DNA from: Microbispora sp. NBC_01189
Lineage (GTDB): Bacteria > Actinomycetota > Actinomycetes > Streptosporangiales > Streptosporangiaceae
NCBI RefSeq assembly: GCF_036010665.1
Contig: NZ_CP108581.1
Span: forward strand, 5,079,501-5,143,500
DNA: 64,000 nucleotides
Direction: 5' to 3'
How positions within the stretch are numbered: position 1 is the first letter of the stretch; every line of letters begins with the position of its first letter. Positions 1 through 12,358 of the stretch are shown here, piece after piece. The position numbers and the translations under genes are program-made. The notes under the pieces are model-generated. The model was given only the letters and a program-made list of their open reading frames with translations, did no database searches and was not told the DNA's origin.

Positions 1-920
1 TGCACGTCGGCGGCCGAGTCCGAGGCCGGCGCCGCGGCGAGGGAGCCGTCCGACAGTTCGACGCCCGTGCCGGCGAGCGCGGTCCGCATGACGTGCCTGG
101 CGTGGTCGCACGCGGGATGGTCGAGCCGCTGCTCGTCCGGGGGCAGCCCGACCGCCGCGGTGTAGTCGAACACCCCGAAGTGCGCGGCCGCGAGCCGCCC
201 GCCGAGCGACGGCACCAGATCGGCCGACCGCTGCAGGATCAGCACGGTCTGCGGGGCCTCCACCTGCATCTCGAAGCGCAGCGTCCCGGAGGGGAGCGCC
301 AGCGCCCGCTCCAGCGCCTCCAGGCAGCGGGCGAACCGCCCGAGGTGGTCCTCCATGAGGACCTTGGGGAACGTCACCGTGAACCCGTCCGGAAGCCGCC
401 CGGCCCGCCGTACGACCTCGGTGAGGAACCCGTCGAGCGTACGGACCGAGCGGTGCGGGTCGCCGTCGGCGAACGACTTCACCCGCAGCCCCCACCGGCG
501 GGGGAGGGTGCCCGCGCGGTGCATCTCGGCGACGGCCGCCGCCGCGGCCTCGGCGTGCCGGTCCTCCTCCTCGGGCGCGCGCACGCCGTAGCCGTCCTCG
601 AAGTCGATCCGCAGGTCCTCGATGGGTTCGTTGTGGAGCTTGCGGCGGACCCGGTCGTGCACGGGCTGGGCCAGCCCGGGGTCCAGCCCGAACAGCGCGG
701 CCAGCTCACCGGGGGTGAACAGCAGCCGGTTCAGCAGGTCGGTTGCGGCGTGCCGCCATTCGTGGACGACCCCCGCCGTGACCCGGTCCGCCGGCACGTA
801 CACGGTGTGCACCGGCTGCCACGCCGGCTCCTGGCCAGTGGGGTAACGGGCGAGCTGGTCGCGGTGGACGCGGTCGAAGCCGTCGAGCAGCCCGTCCAGG
901 CCGGTCAGCGTCGTCTCCAT
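1..920 (-). CDS. DUF6986 family aldolase/lyase-like protein (partial, runs off left edge)
   Basis: About 306 codons are present and the stop codon lies outside the window. Read from the ATG at 918-920, the protein resembles the actinobacterial DUF6986 family, thought to be TIM-barrel relatives of HpcH/HpaI aldolase and citrate-lyase beta subunits. Landmarks are RIDFEDGYG at residues 104-112, VKSFADGDP near 148-156 and FEMQVEAPQ at 216-224, acidic and arginine stretches of the kind that bind metal and substrate in those barrels. A GAGG element lies about 9 nt before the ATG. The reaction is not known; the family assignment is from recall of its motifs. The gene is transcribed away from the NYN gene at 1101. 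Confidence 0.75.
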   Translation of the reverse strand, partial: METTLTGLDGLLDGFDRVHRDQLARYPTGQEPAWQPVHTVYVPADRVTAGVVHEWRHAATDLLNRLLFTPGELAALFGLDPGLAQPVHDRVRRKLHNEPIEDLRIDFEDGYGVRAPEEEDRHAEAAAAAVAEMHRAGTLPRRWGLRVKSFADGDPHRSVRTLDGFLTEVVRRAGRLPDGFTVTFPKVLMEDHLGRFARCLEALERALALPSGTLRFEMQVEAPQTVLILQRSADLVPSLGGRLAAAHFGVFDYTAAVGLPPDEQRLDHPACDHARHVMRTALAGTGVELSDGSLAAAPASDSAADV

Positions 921-1030
921 GGCGACGATCCTCGCAGAGTCCCCGGCACGGCCACTTCATCACGCAACGTCGCCACGTTGCGACGGAGAGTTGGGTATCC
1001 TCTTACTCGAACACGCGAGCGAAAAAGAAA

Positions 1031-1075
1031 CGGCCCCCTGCCGGGGGCCGTAGAGCCCGGGGACGTAGCCCCGGG
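1031..1075. promoter_or_regulatory. Two tandem GC-rich hairpins before the NYN gene
   Basis: Hairpin one is 1031-1050 (7-bp stem CGGCCCC/GGGGCCG, 6-nt loop). Hairpin two is 1056-1075 (CCCGGGG/CCCCGGG, loop ACGTAG). They sit between the divergent starts at 920 and 1101. Neither has a T-run, so attenuation or an mRNA leader structure is as likely as termination. The fold is seen directly; the function is a guess. Confidence 0.5.
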
Positions 1076-1100
1076 CGCGGTGACTCCATGTTAGGGCGTG

Positions 1101-1751
1101 ATGGCGATGCGCGACAACCCCGTTTCGCAACCCGTGCGTGTCGGTCTCTACGTCGACGGGTTCAACCTCTACTACGGGCTGCGTTCCCTCCGGGGGCGAC
1201 GCTACCTCTGGCTCGATCTCCACGCGCTGGGGCATCGGTTGCTGAAGCGCGGCCAGACGCTGACCACCATCCGCTATTTCACCGCTCCCGTCCGGGGCGA
1301 GCCACGAGCCCTCGCCCGGCAGCAGACCTATCAGGCGGCACTGGAGACCCTGGGGGTCGACGTGGTGCTGGGGCGGTTCCAGGAACAGCGGGCCTCCTGC
1401 CGGATCTGTGGAGCCTCCTGGCGGACGTACGAGGAGAAGCAGTCCGACGCCGCCCTCGCCGCCGCGATCGTCGGTGACGTCGCGCTCGACCTCGTCGACG
1501 TCGTGCTGCTGCTGTCGGCCGACAGCGACCTGTGCGCGGCGATCGAGGCGGTGCGGTCGGTGGACGCCAGACGGGGCGGCAAGACCCGGGTGGTCACCGT
1601 GTTCCCGCCCGGCCGCCGTTCTGACGGCCTGCGCCTGGCGAGTGACGCGTGGTTTCCCCTCGGCGAGGCGATCATCCGCAGGTCACAGCTACCCGACCTC
1701 GTGCCCGGCCGCGACGGCGCCCGTTATCACCGGCCGGGGTACTGGAACTGA
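1101..1751 (+). CDS. NYN domain (PIN-like) ribonuclease family protein
   Basis: A 216-residue single-domain NYN/DUF88 (LabA-like) protein. NYN domains belong to the PIN superfamily and usually act as Mg-dependent RNA endonucleases. The expected acidic residues are present: Asp19 in YVDGFN, the EEKQSD run at 111-116 and DSD at 141-143 after a hydrophobic strand. A CxxC pair (Cys100, Cys103) precedes the second acidic motif and may bind zinc with other residues. The ATG at 1101 is used; a GTG three nt upstream is also in frame. It stands alone with a tandem-hairpin leader and no toxin or antitoxin partner nearby. The RNA target is unknown. Confidence 0.8.
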   Translation: MAMRDNPVSQPVRVGLYVDGFNLYYGLRSLRGRRYLWLDLHALGHRLLKRGQTLTTIRYFTAPVRGEPRALARQQTYQAALETLGVDVVLGRFQEQRASCRICGASWRTYEEKQSDAALAAAIVGDVALDLVDVVLLLSADSDLCAAIEAVRSVDARRGGKTRVVTVFPPGRRSDGLRLASDAWFPLGEAIIRRSQLPDLVPGRDGARYHRPGYWN

Positions 1752-1782
1752 CCTCACCCGCCGTGCGCCGCGCGGTGGGCGC

Positions 1783-3105
1783 TCAGGAGGGGGTTCCCCT
1801 GTGGGTGAGACGGCCGGCTGCGCCCAGCATGGCGTCCCTGCCCACCAGCTTCACCCGCTCGCCCCGCTTGAGGTTCTCCGCCAGCGCCGCCTCCGCGGCC
1901 TCGATCCCGAGCCAGTCGTCGTACGTCACCGGGCACACGCCGCGGGCGGCGAGCAGGTCGTCCAGCCGGGCGGTGGCGGTTCCCGGCTTGACCTCGGCGA
2001 GCAGGGTCCGCACGGTCTCCGCGGCGTCGGACTTGTTGGTCCCGATCACCCCGGTCGGGCCCCGCTTCAGCCAGCCCGCGACGTACTGCCGGTCGGTCAC
2101 CTTCCCGGCGACGTTGGGCACCGTCATCGCCCGCGTGTCAAAGGGCACCCCGGGCAGCGCGACGCTCCGGTAGCCCACCGAGCGCATCACCATGTCCGCC
2201 GGGATCGTCTCGAACTCGCCGGTCCCGACGACCCGCCCGTCCTCCAGGCGGGTCCGCTCCAGCCGTACGCCCTCGACCCGGGAGACCCCGAGAATCTCCA
2301 CCGGGCGCAGCCAGAAGCGCACCTCCAGACGGCGTGGCCGGTCGGCCGGCTCGCGCTCCGACCACGACCGCAGCACATCCACGTTGCCCTTGACCTGCCG
2401 CGACAGGGTGGCCAGGTCACCGGTAGCGACCTCGTGGGGGAAGGTCAGGACGTCGGCGTTCAGCAACTCGCCGAGCTCGCGCAGCTCCTTGAGGGTGAAC
2501 TTGGCGTGTTCCGGGCCGCGCCGCCCGACCATGTGGATGCGCCTGACCCGCGAGGCGGCCAGCCGGTCGAGCACCTCCTCGGGCACGTCGGTGCCGCGTA
2601 GTTCGTCGGCGGTCTTGGCCATGATCCGCACGACGTCCACGGCGACGTTGCCGACGCCGATGACGACGACGTCCTCGGCGTCGAGGGAGAAGGTGTCCGG
2701 CGGGACGTCGGGGTGGCCGCAGTACCAGTTGACGAAGTCGGTCGCGGCGACGCTGCCCGGCAGGTCCTCGCCCGGGATGCCGAGCTGCCTGTCGACCATC
2801 GCGCCGGTGCAGTAGACGACCGCGTCGTAGCAGGACAGCAGGTCGTCGGCCGAGACGTCCGCGCCGAGTTCCACCCCGCCGAGGAAGCGCACCCCGGGCG
2901 TCTCCAGGACGCGCCGGAGGTACCCGGCGATCGACTTGATCGAGGTGTGGTCGGGCGCGACGCCGTACCGCACGAGCCCGTAGGGCGTGGGCAGGCGTTC
3001 GAGCACGTCGACCTCGACGGGGTCGTGCGACTGTCTGACCAGTGCCTCGGCCGTGTAGATCCCGGCCGGGCCCGATCCAACGATCGCGACGCGCAGTGTC
3101 ACCAT
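1783..3105 (-). CDS. fprA: NADPH-ferredoxin reductase, FprA type
   Basis: A 440-residue cytosolic flavoprotein of the adrenodoxin-reductase-like FprA family, which moves electrons between NADPH and ferredoxins for P450s, Fe-S enzymes and similar partners. The FAD dinucleotide motif GSGPAG lies at residues 10-15 and the NADPH motif GVGNVA at 150-155. PTPYGLVRYGVAPDH near 39-53 is typical of the family. Length matches mycobacterial FprA (about 456). The start is the ATG at 3105 with GGGAGG 5 nt upstream, not the longer open frame. No ferredoxin or P450 gene is adjacent, so the partner is encoded elsewhere. Confidence 0.92.
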   Translation of the reverse strand: MVTLRVAIVGSGPAGIYTAEALVRQSHDPVEVDVLERLPTPYGLVRYGVAPDHTSIKSIAGYLRRVLETPGVRFLGGVELGADVSADDLLSCYDAVVYCTGAMVDRQLGIPGEDLPGSVAATDFVNWYCGHPDVPPDTFSLDAEDVVVIGVGNVAVDVVRIMAKTADELRGTDVPEEVLDRLAASRVRRIHMVGRRGPEHAKFTLKELRELGELLNADVLTFPHEVATGDLATLSRQVKGNVDVLRSWSEREPADRPRRLEVRFWLRPVEILGVSRVEGVRLERTRLEDGRVVGTGEFETIPADMVMRSVGYRSVALPGVPFDTRAMTVPNVAGKVTDRQYVAGWLKRGPTGVIGTNKSDAAETVRTLLAEVKPGTATARLDDLLAARGVCPVTYDDWLGIEAAEAALAENLKRGERVKLVGRDAMLGAAGRLTHRGTPS

Positions 3106-3341
3106 GGCCTCCCGGCAGCGGCGGCGTGTCTGGCTTCGATTCTTTATCATCGGCGACGGCCGTGTCACCGGAACGCCATGCCGCGGCACCGGACTGTGAT
3201 CCTTACCGTGATCCGTGTTGTGATGATTCGTGGGGTTGCGGCGACCCGGCGGCCGCGATCAGAGTGATGCTCGTGGGCTCTGGGGCTAAAAGACGGGGAA
3301 ACCCGCGGACGAGACGGCCGGGCGGTGGCACCCTCCCTGAC

Positions 3342-3827
3342 ATGAGGGGACTGCGCGGGGGGCAGGACGAGCCCGGGGCCTCGCCGGCCACGGTCCGGGG
3401 GTCGCGGAACGATCGAGGCGACGGCCGCCGCTACGAGGCGCTGGGCCGGGTCATGGCCGCGCTGTCCGGCGAGGCGGAGACGCTGGAGGCGTGCGGCGAT
3501 CTCACCTGGTGGCGGACCACCGACCACTCCTGGCACGTCGAGTGGCGCGACGGCCCGCAGGCCGCGGAGGTGGCGGCGCTGCTGGTCGAGCGGATCGGCG
3601 AACCGGGCCCCGACGCCGCGCCCGCCGCCCCGGCCGGTCCCGCGGCCGCGTCGACCGCGGTGATCGACGTGATGGGGGTGACCTTCGTGCTGCGGGCGAT
3701 CGACCCGTTCGGCATGGAACGTCTGCGGTCCAGGCCCGGCCTGTGGCGGCTGTCGGCGGCGCTGGACGGCCCGGCGGGCGCCGGGGAGCGGTCACGCCAG
3801 CACTGGGAGGAACTTCTCGGCGGCTGA
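3342..3827 (+). CDS. Small conserved-looking hypothetical protein upstream of proS
   Basis: I do not recognise this 161-residue protein. It starts with a charged Gly/Arg-rich leader, then an alpha-rich core ([20 protein letters not shown]), an aromatic segment with two adjacent tryptophans ([19 protein letters not shown]), an Ala/Pro linker and a C-terminal part beginning [16 protein letters not shown]. No signal peptide or membrane segment is visible. Codon use is strongly GC-biased at third positions as in neighbouring genes, supporting real coding. The start is uncertain: the ATG at 3342 lacks a clear ribosome binding site and an in-frame GTG lies near 3267. It runs into proS with an 86-nt gap that contains a separate promoter. 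Confidence 0.55.
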   Translation: MRGLRGGQDEPGASPATVRGSRNDRGDGRRYEALGRVMAALSGEAETLEACGDLTWWRTTDHSWHVEWRDGPQAAEVAALLVERIGEPGPDAAPAAPAGPAAASTAVIDVMGVTFVLRAIDPFGMERLRSRPGLWRLSAALDGPAGAGERSRQHWEELLGG

Positions 3828-3872
3828 GCGGCGGGCGCGCGTGGAGGGGAGGCGGCGGGTGCCCCGAGTCGA

Positions 3873-3878
3873 TAGCCT
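3873..3878 (+). promoter_or_regulatory. Candidate -10 element (TAGCCT) for proS
   Basis: GATAGCCTTGG here closely resembles the sequences before dapB (20729) and MarR (28056). It lies about 35 nt before the proS start and leaves room for the AAGGAG ribosome binding site. No good -35 hexamer is visible. Confidence 0.4.
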
Positions 3879-3913
3879 TGGAGCACATCACCTCTCACGA
3901 GCAAGGAGTAGCC

Positions 3914-5668
3914 GTGCTGCTGCGTATGTCGACCCTGTTCCTGCGCACCCTGCGTGAGGATCCGGCGGACGCGGAAGTGCCGAGCCACAAGCTGCTCGTC
4001 CGCGCCGGCTACGTCCGCCGGGTCGCGCCCGGCATCTACTCCTGGCTGCCGCTCGGCAAGATCGTGCTGGAGAACGTCGCCCGGGTGGTCCGCGAGGAAA
4101 TGGACCGGATGGGCGCGCAGGAGGTGCTGTTCCCCGCGCTGCTGCCCCGCGACTACTACGAGGCCACCGGCCGCTGGACCGAGTACGGCGACACACTGTT
4201 CCGCCTGAAGGACCGCAAGGGCGCCGACTACCTTCTCGGGCCGACGCACGAGGAGATGTTCACCGACATGGTCAAGGGGGAGTACTCCTCCTACAAGGAC
4301 TATCCGGTGACGCTGTACCAGATCCAGACCAAGTACCGCGACGAGGCGCGTCCCCGGGCCGGCATTCTGCGGGGCCGGGAGTTCGTGATGAAGGACTCCT
4401 ACTCCTTCGACCTCGACGACGACGGCCTGAAGCGGTCCTACGAGATGCACCGCGACGCCTACATCCGCATCTTCGACCGCCTCGGCATCGACTACCGGAT
4501 CTGTTTCGCCATGTCGGGGGCCATGGGCGGATCGGCCTCCGAGGAGTTCCTCGCGCCCTGCGCCACCGGTGAGGACACCTTCGTGGCCTGCCACAACTGC
4601 GGGTACGCGGCGAACGCCGAGGCGGTCGTGACGCCCGCGCCGCCCGCGGTGACCGCCGAGCAGCCGCCCATGGAGGTCCTCGACACGCCCGGCACGCCGA
4701 CGATCGAGTCGCTGGTGACGTACGTCAACGAGCGGTACGACCTCGGAATCACCGCTGCGGACACGCTGAAGAACCTCGTCGTCAAGGTCCGCACGCCGGG
4801 CTCCGACGAGGTCGGGACCGTGGTCGTCGGCGTCCCCGGCGACCGCGAAGTGGACTTCAAGCGCCTGGAGGCCGCGCTCGCGCCCGGTGTGCCGGAGATC
4901 TTCGAGGCCGAGGACTTCGCCCGCCACCCCGGCCTGGTGCGCGGTTACATCGGCCCGCAGGTGCTCGCGGACCTCGGGATCACCTACCTCGTCGACCCCC
5001 GCGTCGTGGCGGGCTCGGCCTGGGTGACCGGCGCCAACGAGCCGGGCAGGCACGCCGCGCACGTGGTCGCGGGCCGTGACTTCCAGCCCGACGGCACGAT
5101 CGAGGCCGCCGAGGTGCGCGCGGGCGACTCCTGCCCCCGCTGCGCCCACCCGCTGTCGATCGACCGCGGCATCGAGATCGGGCACATCTTCCAGCTCGGC
5201 CGCAAGTACGCCGACGCGGCCCACCTCGACGCGCTCGGGCCGGACGGCAAGCCCATCCGCATCACCATGGGCTCGTACGGCGTCGGCGTGTCCCGGGCGG
5301 TGGCGGTGCTGGCCGAGCAACGGCACGACGCGCTGGGCCTGGTGTGGCCCAGGGAGGTGGCCCCCGCCGACGTGCACATCGTCGGCACCGGCAAGGAGAA
5401 CCAGATCGAGGTGGCCAGCGAGCTCGCCGAGACCCTGGAGGCGCGGGGGCTCCGCGTGCTGGTGGACGATCGCCGGGGTGTGTCGCCGGGCGTCAAGTTC
5501 AAGGACTCCGAGCTGCTGGGCGTGCCCACCGTCCTGATCGTCGGCCGCGGGCTGGCCCAGGGCGTGGTGGAGCTGCGCGACCGGGTCGCCGGGACCAAGG
5601 AGGAGATCCCGCTGGACCAGGCCGCCGACCGCGTCCTCGCCGCCTGCCTTCCCGCCTCTCCCGCGTGA
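3914..5668 (+). CDS. proS: Proline--tRNA ligase (bacterial type with INS domain)
   Basis: This 584-residue class II synthetase charges tRNA-Pro in the cytosol. The N-terminal catalytic core carries [20 protein letters not shown] and [12 protein letters not shown], with the motif 2 region [19 protein letters not shown]. An insertion of roughly 150 residues follows the [18 protein letters not shown] segment; this is the INS editing domain that removes mischarged alanine. Motif 3 and an anticodon-binding domain (VHIVGTG through [21 protein letters not shown]) end the protein. GTG at 3914 is chosen because AAGGAG lies 5 nt upstream; the ATG at 3926 is the alternative. A convergent terminator follows the stop. 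Confidence 0.97.
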   Translation: MLLRMSTLFLRTLREDPADAEVPSHKLLVRAGYVRRVAPGIYSWLPLGKIVLENVARVVREEMDRMGAQEVLFPALLPRDYYEATGRWTEYGDTLFRLKDRKGADYLLGPTHEEMFTDMVKGEYSSYKDYPVTLYQIQTKYRDEARPRAGILRGREFVMKDSYSFDLDDDGLKRSYEMHRDAYIRIFDRLGIDYRICFAMSGAMGGSASEEFLAPCATGEDTFVACHNCGYAANAEAVVTPAPPAVTAEQPPMEVLDTPGTPTIESLVTYVNERYDLGITAADTLKNLVVKVRTPGSDEVGTVVVGVPGDREVDFKRLEAALAPGVPEIFEAEDFARHPGLVRGYIGPQVLADLGITYLVDPRVVAGSAWVTGANEPGRHAAHVVAGRDFQPDGTIEAAEVRAGDSCPRCAHPLSIDRGIEIGHIFQLGRKYADAAHLDALGPDGKPIRITMGSYGVGVSRAVAVLAEQRHDALGLVWPREVAPADVHIVGTGKENQIEVASELAETLEARGLRVLVDDRRGVSPGVKFKDSELLGVPTVLIVGRGLAQGVVELRDRVAGTKEEIPLDQAADRVLAACLPASPA

Positions 5669-5672
5669 TCTC

Positions 5673-5703
5673 CCGGTAGGGCCGGGCCCCGGGCCCCTAC
5701 CGG
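5673..5703. terminator. Convergent hairpin between proS and the DUF4439 gene
   Basis: Stem CCGGTAGGG (5673-5681) pairs with CCCTACCGG (5695-5703) around a GC-rich loop. It fills almost the whole 39-nt gap between two convergent genes, so it probably terminates both. No strong T-run, as is usual in actinomycetes. Confidence 0.7.
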
Positions 5704-5707
5704 AAGA

Positions 5708-6298
5708 TCAGGACCCGGAGGGAGTGGCGTCGGGAAGCCCGGTGTCCGGAGACCGGGTGCCGTTTTCTGTGGTGTCGGGCTGTGCGGTGTCGGGCGGCCC
5801 GGTCTGAGTGGAGCCGGCGTCGCGGCCGGGCATGCCGGGGAAGGCGCCGATCTCCGGCTGCCAGCCGTACGCGCGCGTCGCGCTCTCCTGCGCCGCCAGC
5901 GCGGCGAGCCGCCGCAGGGCGGGATCGCGGTCGGCGGCGAGCTCCAGGTAGGCGGTGACGATCCGCTGCTCCACGAGCAGCGCCAGGCGCACCGCGTCGG
6001 ACGGCGTGCGCACCTCGAACGGCAGGCCGTAGGAGGGGCCCGGCTCGGTGGGCGTGCCGCCCCGCTGGGTGATGAGCGTGCGCAACTGATCGCGCCGCGC
6101 CCGGTGCGCGTCGAAGCCCACCGTCGCCCGGGCGCGCAGCGCGCCCTTCGTCCTCCCGCCGACGACTCCGTAGGCGTACACGGCGGCGTACTCGGCGGAC
6201 AGTGCCCGGCCGAGGGCAGCGGCGGAGGACCCCGTGGCGGGACCCGGAGCAGGGCTCACCGCCGGGCTCACGGCGGGCGGGGTCGCGGGGTCAGCCAC
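5708..6298 (-). CDS. DUF4439 ferritin-like domain protein
   Basis: A 196-residue protein matching the DUF4439 ferritin-like family: a helical core (ALGRALSAEYAAVYAYGVVGG, then RDQLRTLITQRGG and LALLVEQRIVTAYLELAA) flanked by Pro/Ala- and Thr/Pro/Asp-rich tails. The C-terminal tail repeats PDT. There is no signal peptide. GTG start at 6298 with GGAGG just upstream. It overlaps the upstream Tat-lipoprotein gene by 8 nt, so the pair is one transcription unit and probably one functional unit. Ferritin-like folds often bind two metals, but I cannot place a full carboxylate/histidine set, so catalysis or metal storage remains unproven. Confidence 0.75.
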   Translation of the reverse strand: MADPATPPAVSPAVSPAPGPATGSSAAALGRALSAEYAAVYAYGVVGGRTKGALRARATVGFDAHRARRDQLRTLITQRGGTPTEPGPSYGLPFEVRTPSDAVRLALLVEQRIVTAYLELAADRDPALRRLAALAAQESATRAYGWQPEIGAFPGMPGRDAGSTQTGPPDTAQPDTTENGTRSPDTGLPDATPSGS

Positions 6299-6866
6299 GA
6301 AGCCTCCCCAGGGCGACGACGTGGACGGCCTCGCAGGCGCCGATGCTGACCAGAAGCTGGGCGAGTGCGGGCGAGGCCGTGGTGGTCTGCGCGGGACGCG
6401 CCGCCGCGGAGGCCTGTTCGAAGTCCCGCAGTACTCCGACGGAGACCTCGGGCGAGCCGTCAGAGGGCGATCCGGAGGGCGATCCGGACGGAGATGCGGG
6501 GGGCGACCCGGAGGATGACGGGGCCGGCGTGATCGGAGCGATCCCGGCGGGCAGCAGCGCGCGCAGCGCCCGCACGTGAGCCGCGTGCCGCTGCCGGAAC
6601 GGCTCCAGCGCGGCGGCCCGGCCGGGCAGGGCGGCGGCCGCGCGCCCGTACAGCGACACCAGCCGCTCCTTGGCCGCGATCAGCTCGCTGATCAGCACGG
6701 TCTGCGGGTCCGGAGGGGGCGGCGTGGCGGGTTTGTCCGGGCCGTTCGAACAGCCTCCCGCGGCGGCCAGGCCCGTCGCGGCGGCGACGCCCAGCAACGC
6801 GCGTCTGGTCACCCGCGCGCCGCCGCCGTCCCCCCTGCCGCTGTCCTTCCCACCGCTGTGCTCCAC
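6291..6866 (-). CDS. Tat-type lipoprotein with ferritin-like (DUF4439-related) helical domain
   Basis: A 191-residue protein beginning with a basic leader, the twin-arginine stretch VTRRALLGVAAATG and a cysteine at the end of LAAAGGC, consistent with a Tat-exported lipoprotein (the lipobox is imperfect, with Ala at -3). A helical region follows (LISELIAAKERLVSLYGRAA), then a Ser/Gly/Pro repeat linker and a final helical part. It looks like a diverged relative of the next gene. GTG at 6866 gives a 19-residue n-region; GTG at 6812, nearer the arginines, is possible. Likely job: extracytoplasmic partner of the downstream DUF4439 protein (inference from the 8-nt overlap). Confidence 0.6.
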   Translation of the reverse strand: MEHSGGKDSGRGDGGGARVTRRALLGVAAATGLAAAGGCSNGPDKPATPPPPDPQTVLISELIAAKERLVSLYGRAAAALPGRAAALEPFRQRHAAHVRALRALLPAGIAPITPAPSSSGSPPASPSGSPSGSPSDGSPEVSVGVLRDFEQASAAARPAQTTTASPALAQLLVSIGACEAVHVVALGRLRG

Positions 6867-6980
6867 GAGACAGCATCGTACGGCGCGCCGCCCACTGGTC
6901 CCCGCCCGTGACCGTGATGATCGAGTGCGTGTCGGACGGTCGCCCGGGTGTGGCGCAGTTTCCACCTCCCGGTGTCGATA

Positions 6981-6986
6981 GGCTGT
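6981..6986 (+). promoter_or_regulatory. Candidate -10 element (TAGGCT) for rimP-nusA-ylxR
   Basis: GATAGGCTGTTGGCACATC resembles the proS promoter segment GATAGCCTTGGAGCACATC at 3871. It lies 41 nt before the rimP ATG. No clear -35 hexamer is seen. Confidence 0.35.
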
Positions 6987-7026
6987 TGGCACATCGGGCT
7001 AGTTACATGGTCGTAGGGAGGTCGGC

Positions 7027-7611
7027 ATGGGCAGCGGCATGGGCAGCGATGCTCGACGCGGCCGCCTGGTCGAACTGCTCGGCCCGGTGGTCGCCGCCGA
7101 AGGGTTCGACCTGGAGGACGTGACGGTCACTCCGGCGGGACGCCGGAGGCTGGTGCGCGTGGTGGTGGACCGGGACGGCGGCGTGAGCCTGGACAACGTG
7201 GCCGACGTGAGCCAGTCCGTCTCCAAGCTGCTCGACGAGGTGGACGTGCTCGGCGGCAGCGCGTACGTGCTGGAGGTCACCTCCCCCGGCGTGGACCGGC
7301 CGCTCACCGAGCCGCGCCACTGGCGCCGGGCGCACGGGCGGCTGGTGCGGGCGGAGTTGCGCGACGGCACCTCGGTGGAGGGCCGCGTGACCGGCGCGGA
7401 CGAGTCCGGTGTGGAGCTGGACGGCGCGCGCGGCATCGCCTTCGGCGAGCTGGTGCGCGGCCGTGTGCAGGTCGAGTTCAACCGGCGCGACGCCGGTCTC
7501 GACGATGAGCACGACGGCGAGCTTGATGACGAACGTGATGACGAACGTGACGAGGACCTCGATGTCGACGAGGACATCGCCGACGCCGCCGACGCCGGCG
7601 ACGAGGGCTAG
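7027..7611 (+). CDS. rimP: Ribosome maturation factor RimP
   Basis: This 194-residue protein is needed for 30S subunit maturation. The N-terminal alpha/beta domain includes [12 protein letters not shown] and [23 protein letters not shown]; the family signature [13 protein letters not shown] lies near residues 80-92, followed by the SH3-like C-terminal domain. Odd feature: after the conserved part there is a long acidic tail rich in Asp and Glu with repeated DDERD units, longer than in typical RimP. ATG at 7027 has GGGAGG 5 nt upstream. It heads the rimP-nusA-ylxR unit; nusA starts 12 nt after its stop. Confidence 0.95.
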   Translation: MGSGMGSDARRGRLVELLGPVVAAEGFDLEDVTVTPAGRRRLVRVVVDRDGGVSLDNVADVSQSVSKLLDEVDVLGGSAYVLEVTSPGVDRPLTEPRHWRRAHGRLVRAELRDGTSVEGRVTGADESGVELDGARGIAFGELVRGRVQVEFNRRDAGLDDEHDGELDDERDDERDEDLDVDEDIADAADAGDEG

Positions 7612-7622
7612 GGGGGAGCCTT

Positions 7623-8624
7623 GTGGACATTGACATGAGCGTCCTGCGGAGCCTGGAGCGGGAGAAGGACATCTCCTTCGACCTGGTCGTCAAGGCGATC
7701 GAGGACGCGCTGCTGATCGCATACTTCAGGACCGAGGGCGCGGCGCAGAAGGCGCGCGCCGAGCTGGACCGCGACACGGGCCACGTGGTGATCTGGGCGG
7801 CCGAGCTGGGCGAGAACGGCGACGTCGTGCGCGAGTACGACGACACCCCGTCCAACTTCAGCCGGATCGCCGCCACCACGGCCAAGCAGGTCATCCTGCA
7901 GCAGCTCAGGGACGCCGAGGACGAGATCAACTTCGGTGAGTTCGCGAGCCGCGAGGGCGAGCTGGTGGCGGGTGTCATCCAGCAGGGCAAGGATCCGCGG
8001 GTGGTGCTGGTCGACCTCGGCAAGATCGAGGCGATCCTCCCGCACAACGAGCAGGTCCCGGGTGAGGAGTACGCGCACGGCGAGCGCATCCGCTGCTACG
8101 TCGTGCAGGTGAAGAAGGGCCCGAAGGGCCCGTCGGTCACCCTCTCGCGCACCCACCCCAACCTGGTGAAGAAGCTCTTCGCGCTGGAGGTCCCGGAGAT
8201 CGCCGACGGCACGGTGGAGATCGCGGCCATCGCCCGGGAGGCGGGCCACCGCACCAAGATCGCCGTACGGTCGCGCAAGCCGGGCGTCAACGCCAAGGGC
8301 GCGTGCATCGGCCCGATGGGCTCGCGGGTGCGCAACGTGATGACGGAGCTGCACGGCGAGAAGATCGACATCATCGACTGGTCCGAGGATCCGGCCGAGT
8401 TCGTCGGGAATGCCCTGTCTCCCGCGCGTGTTTCCCGTGTCGAGGTGGTCGACGCCGATGGCCGCATGGCGCGCGTCATCGTGCCCGACTACCAGTTGTC
8501 CCTGGCCATCGGCAAGGAAGGGCAGAACGCCCGCCTCGCCAACCGGCTGACCGGCTGGCGGATCGACATCCGGCCGGACACCGAGCAGGCCCCTGCTGAT
8601 CCCGCCGATGCGTCGGCGAGGTAA
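7623..8624 (+). CDS. nusA: Transcription termination/antitermination factor NusA
   Basis: This 333-residue factor binds RNA polymerase and nascent RNA and tunes pausing, termination and rRNA antitermination. The order is: RNAP-binding N-terminal domain (about 1-110), S1 domain ([11 protein letters not shown] onward), KH1 ([21 protein letters not shown]) and KH2 ([10 protein letters not shown] at 297-306). There are no C-terminal acidic repeats, as usual in actinobacteria. GTG start at 7623 with a purine-rich AGGGGGGA site just upstream. The end overlaps the ylxR start by 17 nt. Confidence 0.97.
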   Translation: MDIDMSVLRSLEREKDISFDLVVKAIEDALLIAYFRTEGAAQKARAELDRDTGHVVIWAAELGENGDVVREYDDTPSNFSRIAATTAKQVILQQLRDAEDEINFGEFASREGELVAGVIQQGKDPRVVLVDLGKIEAILPHNEQVPGEEYAHGERIRCYVVQVKKGPKGPSVTLSRTHPNLVKKLFALEVPEIADGTVEIAAIAREAGHRTKIAVRSRKPGVNAKGACIGPMGSRVRNVMTELHGEKIDIIDWSEDPAEFVGNALSPARVSRVEVVDADGRMARVIVPDYQLSLAIGKEGQNARLANRLTGWRIDIRPDTEQAPADPADASAR

Positions 8625-8910
8625 GCTGGAAGACGGTTGCCGGGCAGTCCCGCTGAGAACGTGTGTGGGCTGCCGGGATCGCACGGTAAAGTCCGAGTTG
8701 CTCCGCCTGGTCGTGGTCGAGGACGTCATCGTCCCCGACGTGCGAGGACGGCTCCCGGGACGTGGTGCCTCGTTGCATCCGTCCCCGCGCTGTCTGGAGC
8801 TCGCAGAGCGTCGCCGGGCGCTCCCTCGCGCGTTTCGCGCACAGGGATCGCTTGACACGTCGCTCTTGCGGGATCACCTGGAGGGGTTGACGCCGGGGCG
8901 GTCCGGGTGA
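8608..8910 (+). CDS. ylxR: YlxR family RNA-binding protein (DUF448)
   Basis: A 100-residue YlxR protein, a small RNA-binding factor nearly always encoded in the nusA-infB operon. The signature RTCVGCR is at residues 17-23, and [16 protein letters not shown] matches the second conserved block (usually GRGAYLC..C). The start is uncertain: ATG at 8608 overlaps nusA by 17 nt and has no obvious binding site, so coupled translation is likely. An upstream position in the operon and the strong motif make the identity safe even if the N-terminus is wrong. Confidence 0.88.
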   Translation: MRRRGKLEDGCRAVPLRTCVGCRDRTVKSELLRLVVVEDVIVPDVRGRLPGRGASLHPSPRCLELAERRRALPRAFRAQGSLDTSLLRDHLEGLTPGRSG

Positions 8911-8982
8911 ATGGTTACCGCTGGTCCCCGGTGTCGGCTCCGGGAATCAGGGCACGACGTAATTGTCATGTAGGACGCCGAG

Positions 8983-9010
8983 TTGATGGGCGGAGTCAGA
9001 TTGCTATGAG
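8983..9010 (+). promoter_or_regulatory. Possible internal promoter for infB
   Basis: TTGATG (8983-8988), 16-nt spacer, TATGAG (9005-9010), in the 187-nt gap between ylxR and infB. Reasonable hexamers but no further support. Confidence 0.3.
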
Positions 9011-9097
9011 CGCCTGATGAGCACGCGGCGATGAGTACGTACAGGTAGCGACGGTCCGGCGGCACTGCTAGCCTCCCGGGCCGAGTTAGGGAGTGCA

Positions 9098-12286
<3,189 letters not shown>

Positions 12287-12294
12287 CGCACCGG

Positions 12295-12330
12295 GCCGCC
12301 GCCCCCGCACACACGTGCGGGGGCGGCGGT
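12295..12330 (+). terminator. Strong hairpin after infB
   Basis: A 15-bp perfect stem plus one wobble pair: the left arm ends CCCCCGCAC at 12310, the loop is ACAC (12311-12314) and the right arm begins GTGCGGGGG at 12315. A C/T-rich tail CGTCTTCT follows. It separates infB from ylxP by 72 nt and may be partial, since ylxP has no obvious own promoter. Confidence 0.75.
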
Positions 12331-12358
12331 CGGGCGTCTTCTCCGTGGTGAGACATCA

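Noticed and set aside
93..1094. 333-residue plus-strand frame at the left edge
   Set aside because: The minus strand carries the coherent DUF6986 protein over the same bases.
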